Origin: Perkinsus marinus ATCC 50983
Lineage: Eukaryota; Perkinsozoa; Perkinsida; Perkinsidae
Reading direction: 5' to 3'
Assembly (NCBI RefSeq): GCF_000006405.1
Contig: NW_003214849.1
Span: 78,242-142,241, forward strand
DNA: 64,000 nt
Shown here: piece by piece, positions 32,417 through 44,412 of the stretch
How the letters are laid out: every line of letters begins with the position of its first letter
Position numbering within the stretch: position 1 is the stretch's first letter
The notes under the pieces: model-generated
The model's input: only the letters and a program-made list of their open reading frames with translations
Told to the model about the DNA's origin: nothing
Database searches by the model: none
Program-made: the position numbers and the translations under genes

Positions 32417-34228
32417 ATGGGTTGCAGTTCGTCAATACCAGAAGTGGCGGAGGAGGGAATGTACAGTGTGAAGGTTAGCGGAGCGAAGCGAGTTGAATGT
32501 AACGAATTGTATGAAGTTAATAAATGTGATCATTCGACAACAGAAGAACAGTCGAGTGAGGAAGGGGAAGGTGATAATGACGGAGAGGTTGCGGGTTCGA
32601 TTTTATCGTGTGGTATTTTATAAGATATGAACGTTTTAAAGAGGGATATTTCTTCCGGATGAGATTCCGTTGCTTTAATCGTCTGCTGAGTAGATGATCT
32701 GCGTGAGTAGTATTCAACTGTGTTGATATTTCAGGAGCCGTGGTTACGAATCCGGCACAGGTTCCAAACCTGGTGGGAGCATCTCCCACCTCGGTTATTA
32801 AAGAATGTCCTCCCAAGAGGGGACATGGCAGTAGGGGCATTGATGTAGAAGATAGAATGTGGGTTAGATGTGGATCTGCTACGAGTAATAAGTTACTACT
32901 ATCGCCGGTAAGGCACCTGTTATAACTAATAACAGATCGCTTCTTGTTGGTGATTTTTATCACACAACGATTTTGGAGTGTATTTTATTACTCATTTCTC
33001 CACTACGTTTTTGTGATATTTTTTCCGTCAGATTATTGCCCTCCACCTCCACCGCTTCCCATGAGGCAATCCTTCTCGTCGTCTCCACTCTGTACCATAC
33101 TCGAGGACTCTCCTTTATCAAGTCGACAAATGCACTACTACTATGCATCTAGGAGTACGGGTGAATTAATGGGCGCGCGGTCATCGTCACGATCTGTGGA
33201 ATTGAGGAGATCATGCAGTGGGGGGTTGCCTCATCATCATGAGAGGCGAAGACGAGATCACCATCGAGCACCTCCGCGATATCGTTACTGTGCGGAAAGG
33301 GTAAATCCAGCGGTTAAGGTGGCGTAAAATTTCTACAGTTGCGGAATAATTTACACAGTTGTTTATATTCATTTGCTACTGGTCTTACCATCTTTCTCAG
33401 TGGAAAAGTTTTTCACGATTTGTATCAGAAACCGATTCGAGTTGGCTGAAGGCTGACCGTTCATTGCACTAGTCAAAGATGCTATGTTGTGCATGCGTGC
33501 AAGTTTGCTAGGACAGTGAGCATTGTTTCTGTGTATTGTTTTGTAATAGTACTATTATTCACTACCTATCTGTTTAGAGCTACGCGATGTATGTTGCTAG
33601 AGATCTTGAAATCTTAAGCAGTCTCGCATTTCCTCAACGCCAACCACCTGGGGCGTTATTTTAGTTGTTCCTTGCTATTGCTGGTGCTACTGTTGTGGCT
33701 GATATCGTCTCATTCAAACGAGATGTATCGTACTACTGCCTTATTGCGTTAGTGGGTTGATTGGCGGTTCGGTAAACGACGTGCCCGGGTTCGACCCCGG
33801 CATATGCCATTTTTAAGATGGTGGCAACTCGAGGGATTGGCGTGACAACTTGTCACTGACAAGTACGTACATCGAATCAGAGAGGCTTCATGTTCTCCGT
33901 CAGATTATGCATCTCATATAGCCTAGTGGTATTATTCTTGTTGGCATTACGGAAGGTCCATGGTTCTAATATCGGGAGGGGTATCGTTGATATGATTCTC
34001 CTCACGGTATTGTAACCTTCTTTCCAGACTCAAGCCGATATGATATCCTATTCAGCTGGGCTAACCCACCCGCTATACGTTGATATCATTTACACACTTT
34101 ACTGCCAACAATCGCTTCTGAATGCACCCTTTAAATTTTATCTTCTTGTTTCGAGTTGGGTTATGCAGCATTGGAAAGTTTTGTACTGCCAACTCGAATC
34201 TCTCTCAATGGGTTTGAGTTTTTACTGA
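32417..34228 (+). CDS. Acylated His/Arg-rich protein with C-terminal membrane segments, six exons
   Basis: Exons: 32417-32570, 32735-32884, 33032-33300, 33665-33747, 33883-33925, 34028-34228. Phases close to 299 residues. It starts MGCSSS, a good site for N-myristoylation with palmitoylation at Cys3. The middle is disordered (EEQSSEEGEG, CPPPPPLPM, HHHERRRRDHHRAPP). The end has hydrophobic stretches (LFLAIAGATVVADIVSF, GFMFSVRLCISYS, FKFYLLVSSWVMQHW). The family is not recognised. Exon 1 could instead run to 32612 and exon 2 to 32907; the ends chosen keep phase throughout and match the donor style of neighbouring genes. Introns 1, 4 and 5 carry tRNA-like units. Confidence 0.55.
32571..32625 (+). 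repeat. tRNA-like B-box unit at an intron start
   Basis: Donor GTGATAATG, B box GTTCGATTT 24 nt on, then GTGGTATTTTATAAG. It shares the GGTATTTT tail with units at 297-346, 51102-51204 and 56000-56056. Confidence 0.5.
33748..33820 (+). repeat. tRNA-like unit at an intron start
   Basis: Opens GTTAGTGGGTTGATTGG at the splice donor. B box GTTCGACCC lies 39 nt after the A-box start, within GCCCGGGTTCGACCCCGGC, an intact T stem. CATTTTTAAG follows. Confidence 0.6.
33919..34027 (+). repeat. Intron 5 built on a tRNA-like unit; donor inside the A box
   Basis: Perfect A box TAGCCTAGTGG starts at 33919 and the splice donor is the GT within it (33926). A B-box-like GTTCTAATA lies exactly 44 nt after the A-box start. 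The intron ends TTCTTTCCAG at 34027, so all 102 bp are tRNA-like sequence plus a short tail. Confidence 0.65.
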
Positions 34229-34627
34229 AAACCTATTATGTTGTCCACTAACAACAACAATTAGAGGAACTCGATGTTCCATTGCGATTCATTCTCATCC
34301 ATAGCAAGACGCCCAAAACATGAAACTAACACAACTCGATAATTATCAGAGTTAACTCCAACCACACTTCATGTATAACGCGAACAATGCCTCGACTAGC
34401 GCCTGACAGAAAGGGAACGGCAACCGATGAAATCAGTCTACAATATCAATTTGAATACATGTGTCTGAATCCAACGCAAAAACTCTTACTATGACTAAAC
34501 ATCCTCTTCCCTCACTCACCGCTCTCATGAATATCACTGTCGTTCCTCCCGGATTTCATATTCAGCAGCATCGATTCCCAACAACTACAACTTGAGACAT
34601 CAAATAAAGCTCCTTCAATACACTCAC

Positions 34628-37600
34628 CTCAGTGTATTCCTTGAGAGCTTGCTTTCTGATCTCCTCAGCAGTTTGTCTTCGTTTTTGTGTAGCATCCGTG
34701 GGAACCGATCGAAACCTGAACGCTTTATGGTATTATCCAATTTATTTTCACTGTCACCTTATTGGTTTCGCGGGTTTGCTTTTCTCATCAGAAGGTTTCT
34801 CCATGCGTTCGTAAGCGGCCATCAACCTACGTTCGATTCTCTTCTTATGAGCTTGGGCTTTTTCTGAGCGCAACTTGTCTCGCCGTGCTTTCTCCACCTA
34901 CGAACACTCAGCAATAGGTGGCCAGTGTTGGAGTAGGAATATATGTTCCTCAGCTGAGCTCAGGAGTTTTCTCACCTATTTATAGAAGTTTACATGCGGA
35001 TTCGGGTAGGAGCGTACAGCAACCGTTAAGAACTTCCCACAATTTCCTCAGAATTTTCATATTGTCACCGACACACGAAGCCCCAACAACGCGTGTAACA
35101 GCCCAATGAACTTCATTGGATGAAGCTCTACAGTTTGAACCAAACCGTCATGCAAAGTAATGTTTTCGACGCCAAACTGAGTTCGAAAGTCAACTTTGAG
35201 TAATATCAACATGATAACAATGTGAATCGATTGACACCAACTTTTCAGAAGCGTTCCGTAGTCTATAGTCGTACTAGTCTCAAATTGGAAAGAAAGCCAT
35301 CTCGAAAATCTACCTACGCATAACTGTTTGGTTCGCACTGTACAACTAAATATCTTTCGAACAGATAAGATGAGCCCCTTACCTGTTTTTCAAGGGCATT
35401 AATGAGTGCTCCATCTCGGCGTTCAAATTCATCTAGTTCTCGGGCAACACTCTCTACTCTCAACTCCATTCCTTCGATCATTTCTAGTGTGTCCACGTAA
35501 TGTGATTCACCCACTGTAGCTGAGTATAGCTGAATGACAACGTCATGTGGTGTCACACGTGGTGTCACCACATCGGTATTGTTATAACAACAGTTGTTAT
35601 GATACGTATAAATAATGTGGCATTTGATAGATCGAATTTAATCTCACTGCTTTCTGAGCTGCTCCATCTCCACCACATGCGTTATCCCCGAACTTTATTT
35701 CGCCCGGAAATTCCAAATGTACAATCGTCAGAATTCTCTAACTTTCTCTCAGGTTATCAGAGTTTCTCTTCTTTACAGTTCATCACCAAAATGTTATCAT
35801 AGCCTCCCCTTGTTAGGTTGCCTTACCTCGAGTACTTTCTTTCTCATATGATTCAACTCCGCGTCAATCTCGTTGATGATAGATTCATCAGCCAGTGCAA
35901 CACTCATCGTTTTGCACGCCTTTTCTTCGGCTGATACCAACTTCTCAACACTCTGAATTTCGCGCACAATTATGAAGTAAAATGTCGGTTATGATTTTAT
36001 TATAATATTATTAGTGAATTTCTGGTTGACATTTTTCTAAACCAATGTCGGAGGAATATATGTTCGCTTTCCTCAACTGAGCTCGGGGGTTTCCTCACTA
36101 TTTCTAGAAACAACTGTTACTAATTCGATCAAGTGAATAACGCGTAAAACATGTAATGTGTTTTCCATGTGATATGTAAAACTATCATCTCTGGAGTTTC
36201 ACCCGTTTTACGTGAAGCGGCGTAATACTCCATGTGAAAAACACGATATTCGCGCTATGAAGTTAATTGAAACCACTTCCCGGACAAATCATCCCATTTC
36301 ACGTGAAACGCTCTCAGAATTTCACGTGTTTTACGCGTTGCTCACAGCTTACATGCGTTTTTCGCGGAGTGAGAGCCGAAGCATGCTTTTTCACCAGTGT
36401 TTTTCATATCACGGGTGAAACTCCACTGTGTCATGTAGATGTCACCATCCAAACTGACTGACAGATATAGGTATATACCTACTTCTATTTGCTTCTTTAA
36501 ACCGTTCTTCCTTTCCTCTGCAGCACTAACAGTATCATCGTATGTGCGTGTGAGCTCTCCAAGGATCTAAGACGCCTTCGTCATTATCCATCATTACTCC
36601 AAAGTTTCCTGTCTTTTGAGTTCAACCTCGCCAAGCGTTCTCAATTCACTTCATATCGCGTTTTTCACATGAAGTATTACGCCACTTTTCGTAAAACAGG
36701 TGAAACTCCAGTGTTCCTGCTGGTAACTTTCACATTGTAAATGACACTTTAGTAGAGTTTCATCCTCGGCCGGAGTCAGACCGACCAACTCCAGGCAAGA
36801 TAGAAATCTCTATTACACAGAGAGAAAAAACATTTGGTAGAATTGACGCTGATAATAAGGTGCACCAGACAAATCACTTCACGTATTCTGCACGTTTTCC
36901 ACGGCTCACATGCGTTCTGCGCGAAGTGAAATGTAAAATGTGTTTTTCACTATTGTTATTCATACCATGGATGAAACTCCACTGCTTTCAAAGCAATATT
37001 CTACACTACTATGGTATATAATTCTGTTCTGAAGAAAACAGATGAGTACGTGAGTAAGATAAGCCTCGAAATGCCTACGTTATAATGTAGCCATAACGTA
37101 GCCCGTCGTTAACATGATACCAGGTGCTCACCTGATCTGACTCCGCTTCCAATTGAATAGCCAACAAGTTCTTATCCTCAAGCTCTGTAAGTACGTCCAG
37201 GAGCTGTTGCGGTTGAGTGAAATATCTAGACCAATGTAATAGTTTCTCGCGATAATCATACACGCTTTGTGGATTGGTCCTCACCCTGTAACTCCTCGGC
37301 TACGTTAGGAGAAGAGAAGCTACAGTTGAGATACAACCTTTCCCAGCGTGCTATTCCCCATGAGTTCAAGCACGCTAGAAAACGTTGGAAGTGTTCTTTC
37401 TTTCTTAGCTAGATTTTTCCTTCTCCACTCGATCATTTGCGAGTAATATATAAACTCCGCGATGGTTTATGTAGTGGTAGTTACAGAAAAACACAGGTTC
37501 ATTTTATATTTTCCAGGGCGCGCGCGAAATGCAGCAGGGAAATATCGCTTACAGTTTAATATCATCATCGCAACTATCCGACTCTCCAATCTGCTCGAGC

Positions 37601-40600
37601 ACCGTTCCATTAGAGGATTCCTTCAGCGGCCTTGTGCCTCGTTTACGTGTTGCCTACCGTAAATGCGATTTCTCTCAATGAAGTGCTGCATTGGGTAAGG
37701 CGAGCTTACGAACAGCTGATTCTCTACGAAGTGCTGGTCGAGAACCAGAGAAAGAGAGAACCGCATCAGCAGTCACTGAATGAGCTCATATAACGGTATT
37801 TCCATGATACACAAAAAGCAGTTGCGTAATATGGAATTCATACGAATCAAAAAGTCTGCGACTGACTATCGAAATCGTGGCAAAATTTTACGATAATTTG
37901 ATCCGATGAAACTAAAGCACAACTCGGCGTTATACAGTGGAGTTTCACCCGTTTTACGTGAAGTGGCGTAATACTCTGTGAAAACCCCCATGTTCGCAGT
38001 GATATGCAGTAGTCGTGGAATATATTTTTCACTAGTGTTCTTCATATCACTAGGGTGAAACTCCATTGTGTGAAAATTTGATATGCAAATGTATTTTCTC
38101 TCCCGGGTTTGATGATAGTGGACAACTTGTCGCTATCACAGTCTCGAAAGGTTTCCTTCATCACATCACATGTTCATAGCAATCCTTACATTTCTTACGC
38201 GATATAGTTTCAGATCGATTTTTATCAATCTCGGAAAATTACACACATTTGCATATCAACTTGACACGCACTGTGCTAGTATTGGATTTCCACCAGCGTT
38301 TGCTCATTCCACAGTTTCACCAATTGTCTCACTCTCTCATTCCTAGCGGCCTTTTCCTCCATCTTTTCCAACAGCCATTCTTTCGGGGTTACCTCCTCCA
38401 GAAATTTCCGATATCTACCATTTGTAACTCTACTAATACATCATATAAGCCTATATTAACTATAACAAGTATGTCATATAATGGAGTTTCACCCGTGATA
38501 TGCACTTGGTGTTGAACGCCACTTACGAGTGAAACTCCAATATACGCACCATATGCGAAATGTATTTTCACTAGTGTTTTCATATCATGGGTGAAACTTC
38601 AATGTGTTGGCTGTGGTTGAACTTGCCACGTTATTCTACTTTGGATACATGTTTCTTGTCAAGACCAGACCAATGATTGGGTCATAAGGAGCGTGCCATT
38701 TTTCCAAGCAAATCACGGAAATTTTGATTTCTCCTCCAACAAGGACAGTTTCCCTCTGAAATTGGAGCCATGCATAGCCATTCACATAACGCATACTTTA
38801 TCAAGAGAAATTGATAATACTCATGAACCTTTCATAGATATTTAGGGAAGCGCTATTTTCACCGCTCATAGCCGTGCCCGAAGGTTTCTCAAGCTGAGAA
38901 AACTGCACGCTCCTCACATATACGTATCGAGTTAACGGAATAGACTCAGAAGTCCTGAGTCCAGAAGTTCCGAGTCAGAACAAAGGGCCTCTCTTTTGAG
39001 CAATTCTTGCGATAGATTAGTATGCTCACTTGCAATGACCAGAAATCTTGTTTGGTAATATGGATGTAAGCTGATACCATCCTTACTGTGTAACGTTGCT
39101 ATGAGAAGTGTTTTCACTGTGTAGTGGTAAATATCTTAGGGACAGAATTGTCTCCAATGAAAAGGTAGGAAAAGGCAGTTTATCTACCTTTTTAAAAAAA
39201 TGTTGTAATTGTTTTCAAAATTTTCCTTGATCCTGATCTTTTCCCTTGATTTTTTCCATTTTTTTCATTTTTCACCTCTTGAATAAAACAGATACTTACC
39301 GCAAGCATCTTCTATACAAACTTATGCTATCTAATAGATATCAAAAGAGGGGCAATGACCCTCAACATAATGAATAGACTTTTTATCATCAAGCCTCCCT
39401 TATGGTTTACTCGTCCAGCTCTTGCTGCAATTCACGAAGTGTCGATGTCTCCCTTTCCAGCACCAACAAGTCTTTCCTTAGAGATCTCAACTGTCAATTC
39501 CAAAGTGATAATAAATCATGTTTCAGCGTTGGGGGAATTACTTTGTTGATTTTCTCATCCTTCATTTCACTCACGGCATCACATTTTGCCACTGCATCGC
39601 GAGCCTTGGAGACATACTCCTTCATATTAGCATCAAAGTTGGCTATGTTGCTTTCGGTGATCATCTCAGATTTCTCCAACACTTCTTCCTGTTAAATATA
39701 CATACCATAATCTCCGCAAATTCCGAGGGGTGTCTTTGTAACAAATTCAGGATTTGATATTGGTCAATGATGAATTGCAATTTCTATCATTGACCGATGG
39801 AATTTAAATCAACTCGGGCAGAACTGAACCCTAGGGTGCAGTGAGCGCTTTCTGGACTTCACTTTTTCCCGTGCTTCTCGATTCAATCTGTTTATTTCCT
39901 TGTTTTTCATCTCAGTTGCCATTCTACGACGTAGGATGTTCCTGAAAGGTGGTATGGTAATAAACCTATATTGTCGTGTGCACTCTAATTGTGTAATTGT
40001 ATCTTTTCATCATCAGCTACATAGCGAGCTAGAAGCCCTCCAGCTCGCTATGTAGCTGAAGATAGAAAGGTCCTCTAGTAGAGAATCGCTTATTGGGTGG
40101 AAGTCAAGAATATGTGTTGTTACATTTTCTTATGCCCACTACCTTGTTTTTCACCAGTAACACAGAAACCAACCCTGATGAATTGTTAGTGACAATATGA
40201 AATTTACGGTAAGTACGGTAAAATATATACATGACCAACTACGTGTGTTAGTGATAGTATGGAAATTTTGGGAGATTTTTGTTGGTTTCTCAACTGCCTG
40301 AATTCGTAAGTGAACTCTTATAATCACTAAACAAACTCCTGAGCTGAGCTGAGGATATCAAACATATATCGCTGAGAAAATACCCACTTTCTATTTTCCA
40401 AGAACGTATGGCAGCTTTCTTTCAAATACCAGGGACTCCGTTTTTCCACGATCACCCCAGAGTAAGTCGTCTCCTTCTGTTTCAAGCCTCCATCTTTCAG
40501 TGCTAGAGGTTCGCTGTGTTCTATCCTTACACGTTGTATGACATCATGATTCTGAATTATGATGTTGAAGGGATCACCTCATAAACAGTTGGCTTTACTT

Positions 40601-42685
40601 TGTGTGAATTTTCCGGAATAATTGCCATCTGTTTTACGTCAGGTGGCGTAAAACTCGGTGAAAAACGCGATATTCGCGGTGGTATGCAGTAGTCGTGAAA
40701 TATATTTTTCACTAGTGTTTTACATATCACTAGGGTGAAACTCCATTATATATCTCAAATACTACAATGCACAGATATTCAAAAGGTTGATCGTATAGTC
40801 GTGATGACAACAAAATTAGGTGATGCCTCATGGCATTCTATGTAACAACAATCTCGCGCTACGCTACGGCATACAAGCGACGATAGGTAAATCGGAGTCA
40901 TTCACATCACCAGTTTTCCTAAAACCACTCTCACACAAGTCCAGGAAGAACCTACCTTTTTCGTGTCTGTTTTCGGAGTGTATGATCTCCCTGATGTTTT
41001 CGGTTGTGTTAGGAAGATTCCTGTCGGCCGACTCACTCTGGCAGCTATCGAGCTTACAGTAGGTCTCCGTTCAACCTACTGCAACTCATGTAAGATACAG
41101 TGGAGTTTCACCCGTTTTACGTGGCGTTAAACTCGGTAAAAAACGCGAAATTCACGATATGCAGTAGTCGTGAAATATGTTTTTTTCAAATCACTAGGGT
41201 TAAACTCCAGTGTTGGAGTAGGAATATACGTTCGCTTTCCTCAGCTGAGCTCCTCACTAACTAATGGAATTTATATGCGCTAGAGCAGAAGTGTTCATAA
41301 AAGAAAGAGAATTTCCCAAGAATTCTGAAAAATTTTCATATTGTCACCAATACAGAGTTTACCATGTGCATATTTCCCTCACACACTGTCAACATCAGAA
41401 ATATGCAGAAAAACTGCGAGATCAGGAAAACCACCTGAGATTTTCTCACGAGGTTGAAATCAACTACAACAGGGAAATAATGGAGTTTCTCCCTAGTGAT
41501 ATGAAAAAAACCAGTGCAAAATGCATTTCACGACTACTGCATATTATCGCGAATATCGCATTTTTCACATGGAGTTTCACGCCACTTCACGTAAAACGGG
41601 TAAAACTCCATTAATCCTATATTAACTACTGATAATACGTTATGAACATAATAATTGGGAGTTAATAATGGTGTTTCACCTGAATTTAACGAGAAGTGGC
41701 GTAATACTCCGTGTTATTATAGGACGTATATGTTTCCGCGAACACCGATAACACAAACGTTTTCCGCGAAGTGACTTGTGAAATATGTTTTTCACTAGTG
41801 TTTTATCTTCACTAGGGTTAAACACCAATCCAGTGCTAGAATATATCTCCGCTTTTCTCAGCTGACTCTAGAAATTTCCTCACTGCATAATTTATAGAAG
41901 TTTACATACCAATTCGTGTAAAAGTGTATAGGAACCAATGAAAATTTCCTAAAATTTCCCTCAGAATTTCCACAAATTTCACCTACACATGTAATTGAGC
42001 ATGCCAATCAATTAGAACACTCCTCAAAAGTCTAATAATACGATAACGAATATACACCGACCCACTGGTAGTTGCTTCCGTTGCTGAGCCACAGCCTCCT
42101 CACGTTCTCGCCGGCGCTCCCCATAACGTCGAATCGATGAGTCCGAACTTGGTAGTTTGTAGGGATTGCATCTATGCATCAAATAAATGTAATTCCCAGC
42201 TCACTCCAGAACAATACTGCTATGGTGATGATATGGTCAAGAGGATCTTATCCTTCTATTTCTAAACATCGAATTCATCTGCCATGGTGTAGCCTACACC
42301 GTGTAGATTTGAGCAGAGTTGCAACGGTTGAGATGATTGAACACATCTATTTCTTCACGTCATACCCTCATATTAATTCTCTGTATATTATCGCTTCGCT
42401 TCGCTATAGCTGATCGCTTGTTCATAGCGATTATACGTTTCTTTGATACGCGATGGAGGATCCTCTAATATTTCCACGCGATACGTTACAGTAGGCGATA
42501 TGTGAAAAGGATAGTAAAAAGTGTTCCTCATAGTAGAAACTCCACTACTGACATTTTCATCAATACACGATTAATTCCGTTGTCAATCGTGTGATATTTA
42601 CAACACTAAGTCCATACTCCTCGCTGAGGTGGGATCGAACTGGGAACCTCAACATTACTGGGCTATAAGCTCACTTGAACGCCAT
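34628..42685 (-). CDS. CFAP100: CFAP100/CCDC37-type axonemal coiled-coil protein (DUF4200), at least 18 exons
   Basis: Exons in order: 42675-42685 (ATG), 42437-42547, 42066-42171, 40956-41075, 40388-40551, 39863-39941, 39542-39688, 39411-39490, 38294-38414, 37710-37733, 37553-37653, 37338-37422, 37132-37299, 36483-36566, 35827-35952, 35383-35529, 34758-34897, 34628-34715. Phases agree across all 18 (634 codons). Family marks: a DUF4200 coiled coil (RREMATE-like RRRMATEMKNKEINRL, then YRKFLEEVTPKEW), the block YFTQPQQLLDVLTELEDKNL, and a basic C-terminus with IRFRSVPTD. CFAP100 belongs to the MIA complex that modifies inner dynein arms, so the organism has motile flagella. Exons 10-12 are least certain. 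The final exon after the GTGAGT donor at 34627 is not settled; 34353-34403 is one candidate. Confidence 0.85.
34922..35075 (+). mobile_element. CAGTGT-end element in CFAP100 intron 16
   Basis: CAGTGTTGGAGTAGGAATAT, TCAGCTGAGCTCAGGAG, TCGGGTAGGAGCGTACAG. The right end breaks off after GTCACCGACACACG. Confidence 0.75.
35168..35332 (+). repeat. Near-identical duplicated segment, copy 1
   Basis: About 150 bp matching 61085-61242 (TTCGAAAGTCAACTTTGAGT, ACAATGTGAATCGATTGACA, AGAAGCGTTCCGTAGTCTAT, TAGTCGTACTAGTCTCAAAT), with only a few differences. It lies in a CFAP100 intron. Confidence 0.85.
36192..36425 (-). mobile_element. TGGAG-end MITE, extended subfamily
   Basis: TGGAGTTTCACCCGTTTTAC to TCACGGGTGAAACTCCA, about 100 bp longer than usual because of an insert with GTTTTACGCGTTGCTCACAG. 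Confidence 0.75.
37938..38065 (-). mobile_element. TGGAG-end MITE in a CFAP100 intron
   Basis: Complete, TGGAGTTTCACCCGTTTTAC to CACTAGGGTGAAACTCCA. Confidence 0.9.
38482..38602 (-). mobile_element. TGGAG-end MITE with internal rearrangement
   Basis: Two short units in a row, each ending GGTGAAACT(C/T)CA, with most of the centre deleted. Confidence 0.6.
40015..40058. repeat. Hairpin with 17-bp perfect arms in a CFAP100 intron
   Basis: CAGCTACATAGCGAGCT, an 11-nt spacer, then the exact reverse complement. Confidence 0.85.
40195..40378 (-). mobile_element. CAGTGT-end element in CFAP100 intron 5
   Basis: Reversed: CCAACTACGTGTGTTAGTGA, TTGGGAGATTTTTGTTGG, then CTGAGCTGAGCTGAGG. Termini are eroded. 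Confidence 0.65.
41101..41209 (-). mobile_element. TGGAG-end MITE adjoining a CAGTGT-end element
   Basis: Ends TTAAACTCCAG. Its last bases overlap the first bases (CAGTGTTGG) of the next element at 41208. Confidence 0.8.
41208..41392 (+). mobile_element. CAGTGT-end element, near complete
   Basis: CAGTGTTGGAGTAGGAATAT at the left and CATATTTCCCTCACACACTG at the right, so both terminal repeats can be seen. A small deletion follows CAGCTGAGCTC. Confidence 0.85.
41481..41610 (+). mobile_element. TGGAG-end MITE
   Basis: TGGAGTTTCTCCCTAGTGAT to AACGGGTAAAACTCCA, complete. Confidence 0.88.
41669..41827 (-). mobile_element. TGGAG-end MITE, long subfamily
   Basis: Has the internal TATAGGACGTATATGTTTCC and GAACACCGATAACACAAACG blocks shared with 1558-1704, 44575-44830 and 51795-52115. 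Confidence 0.78.
42615..42674 (-). repeat. tRNA-like unit at the start of CFAP100 intron 1
   Basis: Donor GTGAGC, A-box-like TAGCCCAGTAA, and B box GTTCGATCC 25 nt later (anticodon arm missing), then CACCTCAGCGAGGAG. Confidence 0.6.
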
Positions 42686-42698
42686 TCAATTCAGTACA

Positions 42699-42734
42699 AC
42701 AACAACAACAACATATACAACAACAACAACATAT

Positions 42735-42783
<49 letters not shown>

Positions 42784-42785
42784 CG
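42699..42785 (+). repeat. (CAA)n microsatellite just upstream of the CFAP100 start
   Basis: Runs of CAA broken by CATATA, 14 bp upstream of the CFAP100 ATG on the minus strand, so it is probably in the promoter or 5' leader. It is the same motif pair as the array at 57196-57990. Confidence 0.9.
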
Positions 42786-43138
42786 GCAAGAGTTATAACT
42801 TAACAACGAGCACCATACGAGCACCTTACTCTGAGTCGTTGGATGCTGAGCTCTCGGGGCTCGCGATGGAGCTTCTTGCCGCCATTGAAACAATGAACGA
42901 TGTCTACTCGGATTCACTAAATTGAGTCCTACGTCTACAACTATGCAGAATCCTATATATTGGAGTTTCACCCGTGATATGGAAAGAACACTAGCGGAAA
43001 ACAAAAAAAATCTTCCAGAGGTTTGTAAGCAACATTTTGACTCTGGGCAAGTCCAATCCTATAAGGTGAGAGAACCCAACAGAGAGGGTTGAGGGAATAT
43101 GAAAGCCTTGAATAAGCTTGATCGGCGGTGTGGCGGGC

Positions 43139-43325
43139 AGTGCGGGAAAATATGCACATGGTCAACTACATGTGTAGGTGCCGATATGGAAATTCTTAGG
43201 AAACTTGAGGGAATTCTTATTGATTTCTCTACAATTTTACGTGAATCCGTATACGAACTCCTATTATTGGTGAGAAAACTCCTGAGCTCAGCAGCTGAGG
43301 AAACCGAACATATATTCTAACACTC
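43139..43325 (-). mobile_element. CAGTGT-end element, near complete
   Basis: CAGTGCGGGAAAATATGCAC at the left. At the right CAGCAGCTGAGG, ACATATATTCTAACACTC. Carries the three-base variant seen at 30777-30968. Confidence 0.85.
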
Positions 43326-44190
43326 GTAGCGGGTGCAATGATCTCAAAGATACAGAAGTGGGATCAAATCATTATATCGTGATTGGAAAATATACACAGT
43401 GTGCTGAACGGCAGGAGGCCGCACCAACGGATCACCCAGGAAGAGCGACGGACAATGAGGAAGCGAAGTCCTTAGCCCGCATCTTCCCGGGCGGGAGGCT
43501 GTGGGGAACTCGCCAACTGCACATGCGTGCTGGTTTCCCCGGACCATCGGTAAACACCTGTACCGTCTGATATTTCACGACCACTGCAAAGCCACTACAC
43601 TATTCAAGTGAGGGACTGAAACCCAACCTCCTCATATATCTGTTTATGTTATGTTCACTATGCAAGACCGAACGATGCACCGTTCACTCCTACAGTATTA
43701 GCACCGCCTCAGTGCATAACTTACCATTTTTTGGTGGGACGGCGTAACGGACCAAACTCTAACCAAGACTGAGAGGTCTTAAACTGATACTGCCTCTATA
43801 CAAATGACAATGAACTTATCGTACGCAAGTACATAGCTACTCGGAGGCGCTCGACGCCATTCATCGTCCCATGATGCACTCATCACATCTTCCTACAACA
43901 ATCAGACCACCAACAAGTGAGCTCCTCAGAGCCTTGGTTATGACAGTTGAAGCCTCACCACACTCAAATGAAGAGTCTAGGTGTTATACTTAGTTACTGT
44001 CTCGCCTCATGATTCGGAAATGCCAACCTCTATCGGCTGTAGCATTGCTCTCCTTTATTATTACTCATGATCATAATACTCCTCACTTTCCAACAGATAC
44101 TAAACTTATATGTTGTCATCTCAATACCAGTAGGAAACGATCGACATCCACTTATCATCCTCAGATGCAATTGCACAATTCTCATCTCAA

Positions 44191-44412
44191 ACTCACATAA
44201 GTCTTGCTCGCCATTGTGTATGAGTACCGGTCACGACTAACACCGCTTCACTTCAGTGCATGATAACTCACATAAGTCTTGCGAGGCCATTATATACGAG
44301 TAACGGTCACGACTAACACCGCTTCACTTCAGTGCATGATAGCTCACATAAGTCTTGCGAGGCCATTGCATACGAGTAACGGTCACGCTTAGTGCATTAT
44401 AACTCATTACTA
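44191..44412 (+). repeat. Three-copy tandem repeat, unit about 75 bp
   Basis: Each unit contains CTCACATAAGTCTTGC, CGGTCACGACTAACACCGCT and TTCAGTGCATGATA. The third copy is shortened. Confidence 0.85.

Noticed and set aside
39491-39541. Stop-codon reassignment or selenocysteine at an in-frame TGA
   Set aside because: A canonical 51-bp intron removes it, and TGA, TAA and TAG all end other genes here.
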